This document shows, in pieces, positions 39,250-51,072 of a stretch of DNA of 64,000 nt. The stretch comes from Malurus cyaneus samueli. Its lineage: Eukaryota > Chordata > Aves > Passeriformes > Maluridae. The position numbers and the translations under genes are program-made. The stretch covers positions 5,277,216 to 5,341,215 of the forward strand of contig CM019219.1 in assembly GCA_009741485.1 (NCBI GenBank), read 5' to 3'. The first letter of the stretch is position 1. Every line of letters begins with the position of its first letter. The notes under the pieces were generated by a model. The model did no database searches and was not told where the DNA came from. It was given only the letters and a program-made list of their open reading frames with translations.

Positions 39250-42200
39250 ATTACTTAACATAAAATATTAAATTATTTATTTTTTTTGTTTGTTTGGTCA
39301 TTTGGGGTGTGGGATTTTTGGTATCATCAGGGAAGAAGAATTCTCCTGTTGTGAACACGCAGGAAGTGTTGAGACCCTGCAGTTAACTGCAGATTAATTG
39401 TGGCTGCCTCAGTGCTGCAGGTGGATTCCATTAGAGCCTTCAACAACAGAAGAGACACAGGATAGTCCTCTGGTAGAAGAAAATCCCTGGGAAGAGACTT
39501 TAGGGACAGCTAAGCCTGGGAAAAAGTCTTGGGAATGAGCAGGAAGTTTAAGTGTGTTGTTTTAGTTATGACCAAATTTCAATGAGCACTCATTTACTCA
39601 CTCATTTAAAGGAGAACACCATGCTCCAAGGTGGGTATTTTACCCACTTGCTGTGACTGCTATATTGGAACACAAACAAATGATATAACAATTAAATCTT
39701 CTTACAAATAATTACCTTTATTCTGTCCTCATATCACAGCCTAATGAATATGTAGGTCCTGTAAGGCCCTTTGAGCTCCTAGAGAGGGAAAATAATTTGA
39801 GAAGTTCAGAACTCATCTTACAAAGAACTCTTTTTAGGACATAATTTTCTGGTATTTGCTGAGATGCTCCTTAAGGGAGTTGATAACTTTGGAGAATTTG
39901 TGAGGTAATGGTCTTTGAGATCCTTGGAGACCTATAAAGAATAAATGACCTAGAGAACAAATGCAGGAGTTATTTAAACACAGGTAAAGTACCTCTGAAG
40001 AAGCCTCCTACTCAAACAATTATAAAAATATTGCTTTTTTTCTCCTCCTGGTTTATTAAGAAACCAGAAAGGTGATAATTTAGAAGTTGTTTATTTCTAC
40101 TGTTAATGTTTCTTAGGTTCTGTCAACACAAAATGACACTATTCTCTGCAAAGATGACAAAATTATCCTTGACTATCCCTGTACTACTTATATTAATTTC
40201 TAATGCATAAAAGTTCTTTAAAATGTTCAATCATTGGACATGTACTTTAAACAAGAAAATAATGTTTATATTTCACTCTAAAAATAGATGCCATATAGCC
40301 AATTTCCACTTCCAATGTACCTCTTTAATTTTAGCCCCAGTTTGTGTTTCTATGATTTTTAAATGGGTATGTCTCCAACAGTCAATGTGGAGGTTTCCAG
40401 GGAGTTTTGGGAGAGCCAAGGGCAAATCTTAATTTAGCCCTTACCGGTCAGTTTTGTAAGAGTTTCCTTTCACTAATGCTGTACCCTGTGGAGGTCTTGC
40501 TGAAGGCAGTCTGAATTCCACCAGGTGCTAGGGCAGGGTGCATCCCACAGCTCCGTCAGGTTGGAAATGCTCAAGGAGTTTGCATGGCAGGGAGGATTTG
40601 ACAGAAGATCCCAATGGTTTGTGCAAAAGCTGCTGAGAAGGAGATGTTTTAATGTTTTTAAAAGGCTGAATTGAAATCTAACCCAGACAGCTGACTAACA
40701 TCTTGAGACACAGGCAGTTTGGGTCAAACCTGGGTGACTGGCAAGTTTAATTATAGTATTTGAGGACTGTTTTACAGCATTTAAGCCTCTTTGAACTTCA
40801 CAATGGATGAGAGTGTTGAAAGGCTGTGAAATATGTTCAGCTAAAAATGAACAAAAAGATGACGCTTCCAACACTCTTAGTGGTACCTGGCATTTATTTG
40901 AAGTCTGATATTGCACACAGTACTTCCATGTCTGTGATTCCAGGTTTGCTGATGAAAAGTATCGGATTTCTATCAGAAAAATGGACAACTCTATGGTGTT
41001 TGCCTTATTTTAAGCCCCCACTCCCCTCTTCAGAGACACATTTCCTTTGCTGTTTCTTGAATGATCCTGTTCATTGCAGTAGTGGTAGAAAGACGGGTGA
41101 GAGTGAGGCAGGGCAGACACAAACTGAATTCCAAGCAGATAAAACCCAGAGAGAACAGCACAGAAGAAATGACAGTGGCAGAGAGCTAAGAACCCTGAGG
41201 TGTGGGGGGCTTTCAAGTCCTTCAAGAGAAAATTCAGCCCTAGTGCTGAGGCCAAAGGTCTCCTCCTTCTGAAGAGATGATCCACAAGAGTGAATGTAAA
41301 AGGTAAAAGGTAAAAGAAAGCATGGGAGCAGGACATTGGCCTAACTCACTCAACTTCAGAAAATCTTGAGCATTTTGGGCTGCAAAATTTGGGGTCAGGA
41401 CAGAAATTTGATGGATTCCTCTAGCTTTTAATAATTACAGCAAAATACTTCCAGATAATGAATCCTTCTCAAACCAAGAGAGCAGAAAAAACGGTAGCTT
41501 GAGAAAAACCTTCTAATTCACAGTGGTGGGTTTGAGCCCAGCCATTTGATTTCTGCAGTCAATTAATTCTAGCAAATTCCTGAAGAAGTCACTAATTGAA
41601 AAAATAATGGCAGCTCAGATAAAGCTAACAGGCAACAATGTTCAGTCTCAAAAATTGCAGTGCCTTTCCAGAAAACAGTTTGGACGGTTGCAACAGCTAC
41701 TGAAAGTTAGTCAGCAAGGCAGAAAGCAGAAGCTTTGTCACATGTCTAGACAAAACCAGCCTGCTCCTTGCAGCAATATAATGTTCAAAGCAAACACATC
41801 GCCCTCAATCTGCCAACTAAGAATTATTCAGCAAATAATTTCAAAGAGGAAATAGCATTTTCATTTAAAAAAATGACTAAATGTTTCCTACCTCATAAAC
41901 AGAAGTCAGGGAGAAATTAAATCATCCAATTATGCTACCAGTTTTACCAGTGTACACACAACTGCTCTGTTCCTCTTTAGCAAGTAGACAACTGGAAATG
42001 AGAAGCAGAACGTGGAACTGTCTCAGCAAAAAGATTTTCTTGCATTTTCCTTTTCAAAGGGCAGCCAGAATATCAAGTCTCATGTTTAGTCAGATGTACT
42101 GTAGGCTCAGGAGGGAGAATTGAGAGGGAATTACAAATTACTGAAACTGAAAAAAAATCTACCATAATTCTTGGAATTCCCTCTATAAAACAAAACAAAA

Positions 42201-44549
42201 TAAGAAAACAAACCAGTGTTGATCTCCTAAGTCAGAAATTATTGAAAGAATGTGTAATAGAGATAGATGGCACACATGAGTTGTAAGGTTCTATATTAAA
42301 TATACCATAGATTTGACTGTTATTCTGTGATAAACAACTGTTTTTTAAACTCACTGTCCTCCTATCTACAAGGAGAAGGGGTGTTGGAGTAGCCACCAGG
42401 AACACAAGACAGCATATTGCAAATCAGAAATAAAGAAACCGTTTTCTGAGGCCAAATAATCCAGCTTTGATGGCTTTTTCTTCATCAGTAAGAATTCTGA
42501 GCTTGCTTTTCTCAGCTCTCTCCACTGTTACACAGGTAGTGGCAAAACAGGGAAAAGGGACAAGGCAGAGAACACTACAGGAGCTACCAACCATCCACAG
42601 GGAGAAATCTTTTTTACCACAATTCAAGGGAGTTAAATGTAAACACAAACTCCAAGTGTAATGATTTGGATTCATAATCCTCTAAAAGAAACCAAGGACT
42701 AGAAAATTCATGATAGAACATCCTGAGAATGAGTGAACTCAGAAAGAAAACACAATATAGCAGTACGAGCAATTTAAAAAGATTATTATTGCAGGACAAC
42801 AGCAGATATCTATGGTGTACTGAAGGAACAGTACAGTCTTGTAACCAAAATGGTGCATAGGAAACAAAATGGATTTTCTAATGTAATAATCACTAAATCT
42901 TGGACGGTGATGAGCAAAACCTACAGTGCATGCAGGCACTGAGCAGTGGTGGTGGCTTAGTGAATGAAAATCTGAGTCATTTCTGGATTAATGCTCTAAC
43001 ATAGTGCCAGGGGACACTGTGTTGCTGGAGATATCATTATTTCTCTGAGATATTTTGTCATTTATATCCCACGCTACATTCCAGAAGATGACAATTACCC
43101 TATTCCAAAGAGGACAGAATCAAAAGGCCAGCTTTCAGCTTGACCCTAGAGGGGTGTAAGAAGGAATAAAATGTATCTGGTGCACCTTTGAGCAGAATTC
43201 TCTTCAAGCACAGGGTGGAGGATTTGAGAGGGCATCTCCCCAGTGCCTGCTCCACCAGCTGAGCAGAGAGGAGAAACACGAGAAAGGCGAAAGGTTCCAC
43301 ACTCCTCTTCTCACATGCCAGATTGCACATAAGGAGCAGAGGACTAATAATCTGTTTATTTTTGAAAGCAAGGAAGGCAGATTGGGTATTGCACTGATAT
43401 ATTGTCTGTAGAAGTACAAAAGTTCTTCTACCTCCCCCTGTTCAGCTGTGTGCATTTGTGTTCCAGTCAGCTTCTGTTTAAGAAGAAATGATAATAGAAA
43501 TTAGAGAGCACCAATAAAAGGCAAGAAAAAAAGCACAAAACCTGTTGCAAAAACTCAGAAAACTTTTCCTAAGAAATAGTATGCAAGACATGATGTTTGA
43601 CTTACATTTCTATTAATAAATACATTCTTTCTACCTAAAATTCATTTCTTGTTTTGATTTGATGAGTTCATCATGCTTTGGTTTCTATTTAGTGCAATGA
43701 AGATTATTCTTCTAAAACAGAATTTGTATGTGGTAAAATTAATTTCAGAAATATTCCGATGTACGTAAGTGTCTCTGCTTTCCAACAAGAACCCTGTGGT
43801 TTTCCCCCATGGCCTAAAGTCTCCTACAGAATACTGGCACCATAACCCCTTCTGGTTCTTCCAGCCCAAAATACTGCTACTCCTTCCCCAAGAAGAGCAA
43901 CTCATCCTGGGAGCTTCATTGTGAAACATTTGGCAAAGACACCTGAAGATGTGGAAGAATGACAGGTGCAGTGTAGGGGAAGTGTTTTCAGGTGAGAGGG
44001 ATGGGGATATCCCAGAGTTAATCAGCAGCCTTAATTGGCCATTAGCATCTCAGCATCACAAACCAGGGCACACAACCACAGCACCTGTAACTCTTACAGA
44101 AATTACTGCCCTGGATAATCCATTTACATGTTTTTCCCTAAATATAATCCTGAGACATCCACTGAAGTTACCACATCCAACTGGACCATCTATTTCCCAA
44201 TATCAACAATAATCAGATACAATGTGGAAGAGGCAAGAAGCGCCAGCTCTGTATTAACATTACTCCATTTTTTACCAGTCTCTCTTCTTTATATTATTTT
44301 TCTTAATATTTTTGTTTTGTAATTTTCACGTTCTCATTTAATTCAACAGATGTGCCAGGGCGGGTGGACGGGACGGAAAATAAGGAAATTCCCGAAGCGG
44401 TTGGCAGCAGAATGGGCTCCGGGATCGCTCCCGGCTGACTCTTTGGTCGCCCCCGACCCCCTAATATTGAACAATAACAACAATAGACGTCTTTATCTAA
44501 GTTCCCTCCTCCCCCCAGCTCCTGCAGAGCTCTCTGCCCGCTCTAGAAA
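39250..44549. other. Intergenic region upstream of RAB11FIP2
   Basis: No coding gene is supported. A three-copy GGTAAAA-type run lies at about 41297-41316. Frames such as 40826-41272 (148 codons) have no domain. In human the lncRNA CASC2 starts head-to-head with RAB11FIP2, so a divergent noncoding transcript could begin near the CpG island on the - strand here. Nothing in the sequence itself proves it. Confidence 0.45.
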
Positions 44550-45240
44550 TAAAAATAGCGATGAATTAATTAACGGGACGGGGATCTCAGCCGGGAGGCG
44601 GCCCCGGGAGCCCGGCGCTCCGTCACGCCCGGGGGAACCGCGGCCTCTCCGGCCCTGCCCGCGGGCACCGGGGGTGCTCGGTGTGCTGGGCAGCGCTGCC
44701 GGGCAGCCGCGGAACGGCGGCGGAGCGAGGAGAGGGAGGGGGCGAACCCTGCCCTCTGCCCTCTGACCGCCGCCGCCGCCCGCAGCATGGGGAAGGCGGA
44801 AGCGGCGGAGCCGGCCCGTCAGCCGGCGGCGGCGGGGGGCAGCGCGGCGAGAGGCTGAGGCGGCCGCGTAGGGACGGGCGGGCTGACGGAGGCAGGAGGG
44901 GCAGCCCGGCAGCGAGCCCCCCTCCGGCAGCGAGCCGGGACGAGCCAGGGGGAGGCGCCGCCGGCCTGCGGGGCCCCGCGGGGAGCGGCCCTGCCCGGGG
45001 ATGCCTGGGGCGGCGCGGGCCGGCCGGCGGCAGCGGCAGCGGCGGGCAGGGCCAGGCCGGGCGCGGAGGGGCGGCGGGGCCGGGGCTGCGGCGGGACCTG
45101 CAAGCCACACGGCCATGGAGCCGCAGGTGGGGCTGCCGGGGGAAGGGGGGACCCGCGGGCCGGTGAGGGCCACCCGCGGCCGGGAGTGCTAGAGAAAGGA
45201 CCGGCCGAGCCCCTGACAGGTGTCTCCGCCGTAAGTGCCC
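44550..45240 (+). promoter_or_regulatory. RAB11FIP2: CpG island promoter and 5' leader of RAB11FIP2
   Basis: From about 44560 the sequence changes abruptly from AT-rich to very GC-rich with dense CpG. It stays so until about 45235, just before the start codon at 45309. Many GGCGG and CCGCC boxes of the Sp1/E2F type are present, and I see no convincing TATA box at a usable position, which fits a broad housekeeping promoter. The transcription start cannot be placed from sequence. Just upstream, at about 44545-44560, is an AAATAAAAATAGC stretch near the MEF2 consensus. Long open frames on both strands here are a consequence of GC content, which makes stop codons rare. Confidence 0.85.
45115..45192 (+). 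other. Upstream ORF in optimal Kozak context
   Basis: ATG at 45115 lies in GGCCATGGAG, with a G at +4 and GCC before it, close to the ideal initiation context. It opens a 25-codon frame (start MEPQVGLPGE) ending at TAG 45190-45192. The stop is about 117 bases before the RAB11FIP2 start, leaving room for reinitiation. If transcription starts upstream of it, the uORF should reduce main-frame translation. Whether it lies in the mature leader is unknown. Confidence 0.4.
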
Positions 45241-45308
45241 TTACGCAGTCACTCGAGGACTGACAGACTTTGCGTTTGTTATTGCTGCTGCTGCTGCGAT
45301 CTTCAAAG

Positions 45309-45661
45309 ATGATGTTGGCAGAGCAAGCCCAGAAGTGGTTCCCAACTCACGTGCAAGTTACGGTCCTTCAAGCCAAAGGTCTGAAGCCAAAAGGTAAAAA
45401 TGGCAGCAACGATGCCTACACCATCATACAGCTGGGCAAGGAGAAGTACTCCACCTCGGTGGCTGAGAAGACCCTGGATCCCATCTGGAAAGAAGAGGCC
45501 TCCTTTGAGCTCCCTGGATTACTCATGCAGGAGAATCCAGAAAAATACATCCTGTACCTGATTGTCATGCACAGGTCGCTGGTGGGGCTGGACAGGTTTT
45601 TGGGACAGGTGGCCATAAGTCTGAATGATATATTTGAAGACAAGCAAAGGCGGAAAACAGA
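45309..45661 (+). CDS. RAB11FIP2: RAB11FIP2 coding exon 1 (C2 domain)
   Basis: This exon encodes residues 1-117 and two bases of codon 118 of Rab11 family-interacting protein 2, a class I FIP that links Rab11-GTP to recycling endosomes and to myosin Vb and EHD proteins. The peptide begins MMLAEQAQKWFPTHVQVTVL and contains most of an N-terminal C2 domain, which in this family binds phosphatidic acid and PIP3 at the plasma membrane. Characteristic blocks are YTIIQLGKEKYSTSVAEKTL and MHRSLVGLDRFLGQVAI. The first ATG of the tandem ATGATG is chosen because an in-frame TGA lies at 45261-45263 and no other in-frame ATG intervenes. The exon ends in front of a perfect donor (GTAAGT at 45662). Codon 118 (Glu) is split 2+1 and is completed by exon 2. 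A leucine-coding CTG run (about 45283-45294) lies in the leader. Confidence 0.96.
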
Positions 45662-45982
45662 GTAAGTGATGTTTTTTTCATTGTAATTTGTAATCCCTGG
45701 ACAGTTGCACTTGGGGAGGACGGGAAATAGTAGCCTTGCTATGAACATACATATTTTGAAATGAAATTGTATGTTTTTCTCATTCATTCTGTGTTCAAGT
45801 CTCTTAACCAATACAGTTATGTCATTGTGGCCTGACCTCTTCCAAAGAAGTTTACTGTAATCAAAGTGCTCACCTTGCACAGGGAAGGACTTCAGTAACA
45901 TTAACTTTTTTGGCAAACTCTTGTGTGTAATGTGAACTCATCACAGACTGTTTTTCTAAGTATTTTTCTTTGTTCTGCACAG

Positions 45983-46340
45983 GGCCATGCCCCCATTCAA
46001 CTCCTACCGCAGCTTGAACCATGCGTGAGATGGTTCAAACTCAGACGCCCTGAAACCTGGTGTGGTTCTCTTTAAAATTGTTTTCCTTCAGTTGCTGCAA
46101 CCACGTGTCTTTAAATATTTTATATTTATGTTTTAGTGGTCAGTGAACTGTGACTTAATGAAGGCTTGCCACAACAGCACAGTGCTTTACTGGTTGTGAT
46201 TAATCTTAGGCCATGATCCTTCAGGCTGCACTATGCAGCAGGCCTCAACTGAGAAGACTGAAGAGAAATTTCAGCTCTTGTGGTAGCTTTTATCAGTACC
46301 TCCATAAGCTTTTGCTGAATAAAGTTGCTACTTGCCACCG
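45983..46340 (+). other. RAB11FIP2: Possible alternative last exon of RAB11FIP2
   Basis: A strong acceptor (TTTTTCTTTGTTCTGCACAG, ending 45982) lies 321 bases after the exon 1 donor. Joining exon 1 here completes codon 118 as GAG (Glu) and continues in frame for 14 residues, AMPPFNSYRSLNHA, to a TGA at 46026-46028. An AATAAA hexamer follows at 46318-46323. The product would be about 132 residues: most of the C2 domain without its last strand, the NPF motifs or the Rab11-binding coiled coil. The coding part is more GC-rich than the flanking intron. No such isoform is known to me. Without transcript data it remains a prediction, and a cryptic acceptor by chance is quite possible. Confidence 0.35.
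46318..46323 (+). terminator. AATAAA polyadenylation hexamer in intron 1
   Basis: This canonical hexamer lies about 290 bases downstream of the TGA of the possible short isoform. A T/G-rich stretch (TTCTGTGGGTTTTTC, about 46410-46425) follows but is rather distant. The hexamer alone is common by chance in AT-rich DNA. Confidence 0.3.
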
Positions 46341-47749
46341 AGTTCAGGCACGAGAATGCCAAAAAAAAAGCATCATAACAGTTTATTAAGTTGAACTGTA
46401 TTTTTCTAATTCTGTGGGTTTTTCAGCTGAATTAGTGAAGTTGTTTTAATTCCTAGACAAGACATGGTTGCTTAATGGTGTTTGGTACCAGCATAATTTA
46501 TCATCCAAGTGTGTGTATAACTCAAACTGTAGGTACGAGAGTACTGCAGGCATGCCTATGGCTCCATGGTTTGGGTTTGGATTAGGTATGCTTGTCCCAG
46601 AGACCTCCAAGTGAGCTCTATGTAGGCCGTGATGTATGAATGCTGACAGATCTTTCTGCAGTGGTTAAAAAGTTCCTGCTCCAAATGCCTTTCCTCCTCT
46701 AGTGTCTCTTCAGTAGAGTACAAAGGCTCCTATGCCCAAATCTCAGCTGTTAAAATTAAAGTGTGGTATCCATAGTGATGGTGAGTCTGTGGTGAGGTGC
46801 TGGACTTTGCATCCAAGCCACTAAAAGTCTGGCATCATTTGTGTGTCTCTGGCTGTGCCAGGGCTGAACCTCCAGCAGTGTTGGCAGTTGGAGGTGGAAA
46901 TCCATATGGCAATGCCAGGCAGGGCTTCTTGGTCAGACAACGGTTTCTGCAGAAACCACTTCAAAACCTGCTCCTGCTTAAGTGCAGTAGCTGAGGTTGA
47001 AGAGGACCAAAGACAAGTCAAAGCTCTCTTTGCACTGGTGTTTGTTTTTCTAAACTAAATATTTTGCAAAGATTATGTTTACAAACTGTATAATAGGAAA
47101 GAATTCTATGCAGAATCTCTTGTGGGTTCACTGTCTGGAGTATTACACATTTTAATTGCTTATCTTCTTAGGGACAAACCAGTTTATCTTGATGCAATGC
47201 ATGGTAATTCCTGTAGCCTTAGGGTCTTGATTTCTGTTAACACTTGATTCAAGAAGTTTCACTGCTCTTTAGACATGCATCTTAAAAATTCTTGACTCAT
47301 TAGTTGTAATTATCTTGCAGGTTCAGTAGGCAACTGCCTTAGTTGCAGCACCTAGCAACAGGGTGAAAAACAAGGTGAATGAATGAGGGAGGAATGCTAA
47401 TAAATATAAAGGCTGTAAATCTACATAGAAATATGTACATAGAAATATATATTCAGAAACTGGAGGAAAATATGTAAATTACTCATGTATTACTGCGAGT
47501 AATAAAACCTCTTTTCCCTAGGAAAAGAAACATAGTGTCTTGCAGCAGTTTTAGTGAAAGTGGTACTGGAGTCTTGCAAAATTATTCCAGAAATTTTTAA
47601 GTGGGGTAAGTGACACAGTCCTTGGTGATAGTTAAATAAACATTCAGATCTGCAGTGTTTTTGTAGGAAGTTATGCTTAGCAGGGCTCCATAGGTGTTCT
47701 TTATTTTCTCATTTCTTTCTCTGAAGTGTGAGAGAGGAACTCGTGCTAT

Positions 47750-47845
47750 GTAGACGTGAAGCAGTTCCACCGCTGCAATCACCGCGGCTCCCCGGGAACG
47801 CTGCGCGCTGCCCGCGAGCTCTGCTGCACAAGATGCGGGCCTATG
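47750..47845. promoter_or_regulatory. CpG-dense patch in intron 1
   Basis: About eleven CpGs occur in some 85 bases (CACCGCGGCTCCCCGGG, ACGCTGCGCGCTGCCCGCGA), about 2.1 kb into intron 1, with AT-rich DNA on both sides. It could be an intronic enhancer or a minor alternative promoter. No exon-like frame with a plausible donor was recognised in it. Confidence 0.4.
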
Positions 47846-50800
47846 GGGAAGTTTTTACAAACAGCCTAAGTCCTTTCTTCAGAAGTTACTTGAGCTTTTA
47901 AGATTGCAAATCTTATTAAAAGTTGATGGGTGTTAGGCTCCTAGAGCTGAACAGCCGTACTTGTAAAAGTCTTATGTAAGTGTAAAGGTGCGGTGCGGCA
48001 GCAAGTGGGATTTTTGGCAGCGTGTTCTCGCTTAACACCGATTTAAATTCTTATGGGGAAGGAGCCACTGAAAATCCAGTTTTCCCGTTGGTGTCTAGGT
48101 GCATAGAAACCTCAAAACCCCCCTTTCTAAAACTCGTTTTTGGAAAAAAGTAACTTTGAGTTCTTAAGTTTAGATGTTTTTGAGATATCTTGTGCTTGTT
48201 TGCGCTCATGCCACGCGGGTATGTCGTTGCTGCCTCCTTTTTGCATGTTGGAGATGCAATATTTGTACATGTGTGCGGAAGGAGGGCAGACTTTCAAGAG
48301 TAGATTTATGAATTCAATCTCAAACAAAATACCCTTTCCCCCCCCTTTATTAAAATCCTTTTTGATACAAAATATTCCTAGTCCTGTGTTGGCAGTAAAC
48401 TAAGGGTACTATATTTGGATCCAAAGACTTTCTAACTGTGACTTTGGTGTGGGAACTGAGACACCCAGCACCTTTCAAAACCAAGTCCAATGTCTTTGTT
48501 ACCAAAGCATTCTGATGGTTGAAAGCTATATTCATTGTTTCAGAAACACTAATCTGTTTTATTAAGCAATGTTTTTACTTTCAAATATGTTCAACAGGCT
48601 TGTGCTGTTATTAAATCCAGAGTTATTTTCTTATGTTGATGTAACCTTAACATTTCTTGCTTTGTTTGGGGATGAATGAGATCCAGTTATTTGATGAAGT
48701 GTCTATTGGTAATATTTCTACTTTTTAATATATTTAATAGCTTCCTCTTTCCAACACAGCTGTACATATGGTGCTGTAAGAGACAGACTCAAGAGTCACC
48801 AGGGTATTGCAAAAAAGATATTTAATATTCTGCACAATGCTGAACCCTGTCAGCAATTCCCTAGTGCTTTTTTAGTAAGGAGGTATGAGAAGTGAAGGCT
48901 ACCAGCTGATTCTGAATTCCTAGGAAGACCATGAGTGTGTGACATTTGGCTTTTTATATGTTTTTTAAATTTAATATTTTATAATTTGGAAGAAATAAAT
49001 TTCAAAAGTCATTGTAACTCAGGAACATTTTGTTAGAGAAAAATAGTCCTTTTTTTCTGTGCTTTTTTTGTTACTTGTCATATCTTAAGATAAATACTCC
49101 CTACAGTAAAGTTTTGAGGCAGAGGCCTCATGATAGGATTTGTCTAGTGCTTTAAGAAACTTGCTCTGGCTCAAGACTTAAGAAAAGTCTATAGTGAAAT
49201 TTTTGTATACACCATCATGCGATGTCCTTTTCCTTTCTGAAACTGACGATTTTTCAAATTCTTAAAAGTAAAAATTCCTGGAACGGTTAGATCCAGATGT
49301 GGCTCAGATGGTCCTTCACTAGATCTCTTCCAGAGACTTCATCCAAAGCATCTGCAGGATCCCAGTTCATTTTCTTTCTGTCTTAGTGCAGAAATGCCCA
49401 TCGTACTGTGAAAGTTCGTAAATTTGTGTCTTGGACATCTCTGTTGTTGGAAATGGACAGGGACTTTTTACTTCTGCTCTTTTTTCCAGAGCTGAAAATG
49501 AGGCTCCAGATGCTGAAAGATTTTATTGAAGTTTTTTACCAGTTCAAAAAGCTTTGGAAAAACTGCTTTAATGAAATGTATTTAGCATAAGTTTTCAAAT
49601 ATTGCATTTCTGACATGTCTTTTATTTTTTGCAGTAACATCGTGTGAGTTTTTTAATTTATCCTAAGAAATACATGACAGTTTTTTCTGTCTGCTCTTGC
49701 AAAATAAATATACCTCTTCTAGTCTTTCAGTTGAAATGTAAATTATGATCAATGAATACGTTGTTTTAAAACCTATATGCTTTTTAGTTGTAATTTCAAA
49801 TCAGTTATAATTTCTATTTTGCCTTAATGCTGCTGATAATCTGATTGCATATAGCATCAAAACAAATTTTTGAATTACCATGGAATAAAAGAAAAATCCT
49901 TGTTTGCTGACATGTCCTTATTTACTGAAGTATTTTGCTGTTGTTTTTAACAATGACTGTGCTTAGATTTTTTCCACCTGTGGACTAAACGAATGCAGCA
50001 CTACAATAACAAACTGCTGTTAACTTTCCTGACGTTACTTATTTCCTCTGCTTTTGCTTTATCCTTGTTACTCTCTAATTCCACTCTGTTTATTGTCCAT
50101 TCCTTTATGAGCTTTTCTGGATGCCTCATTTTATTGTACGTTCAGCTGATTTAAGATGCAACACTTGTTTGGAATGCTATAAATTTGAGGAGGCAGGTGA
50201 TGTAGATTTATTATTTCTTATGGAAATGCAGGAGGAGACATCTTTTATTTGTGATTTAGTTCCTCTTCTCCCTGGAGTCTATAATACCTCAACAACACTC
50301 CTCTCCACACACACACACGAATTGCAGCACTTGTTAAAGAAAAGTGCTTGCTTTAGCTTAATACAGTGAAGGAATCTTGGCCTTTTCTAAAGATACTTCT
50401 CCACTTATATTGGCAATAAAAATGTCAAAACCAGCTTCTCAGCAAGCAAACAAAAAGAACTAATGGCTGACCATGACCAGTACCCTTGTGTGTAGGCACG
50501 CTCTTTAGTGCTGCAGAGTTTCCTGAACAATATGCAAATTGTGTGGCATTTTCCAAATTAATGTGAATTCTTTCATGGCAACCTCTGTCTTGGATGTCAA
50601 CTTCCTCTTCAACTGCCTCTGCTCTGTCCTCTCTCTCATCTGTAGCAGCATAAGCAAGAGGAAGGAACTGGAGTAGGTAGCTTCAAACACATCTGGAATT
50701 ATGATCAAGCAAACAGCTAGTAAATAGATAAAATATAGACTCAGTGCTAGTTAATGAGTGGGAACCATTTTAATAGTATTTCTGCAAAACGAAATACACT

Positions 50801-51057
50801 ATCATTTACTAATTTTTAGTCTTAAATTTAGTTTAAACCAGAAAAATGCATTTTAAGTGATGAATTTCAATAATGGTGGAAATGGTAGGGTGTAACAGAA
50901 CAGGTCTTTATTGTGGTCTTCATTCTAAAATGTGTTTATTCTCTTAAAGCAAGAGAAGAACCTTGTTCCACTCAAGCCAAAAGTGGGAAGAGTAGTCGTT
51001 GAGAAATTTGTTAAAGACACAGAAATTAAGTGCAGCCTAGAGATTCCATAAGGGCTG

Positions 51058-51072
51058 NNNNNNNNNNNNNNN
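51058..51072. other. Assembly gap of 15 N
   Basis: Fifteen consecutive unknown bases interrupt intron 1. The true gap length is not known from the sequence. No exon boundary is nearby, so the gene model is not affected. Confidence 1.

Noticed and set aside
40826..41272. 148-codon + strand frame
   Set aside because: No domain and mixed composition with overlapping antisense frames; length alone is not enough in a 64 kb eukaryotic window.
44493..45173. 226-codon - strand frame and several + strand frames over the CpG island
   Set aside because: They are rich in Pro, Arg, Gly and Ala, have no domain, overlap on both strands and are explained by the scarcity of stop codons in GC-rich DNA.
45416..45916. 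166-codon - strand frame across RAB11FIP2 exon 1 and intron 1
   Set aside because: It is largely the antisense shadow of the C2-coding exon and has no recognisable domain.
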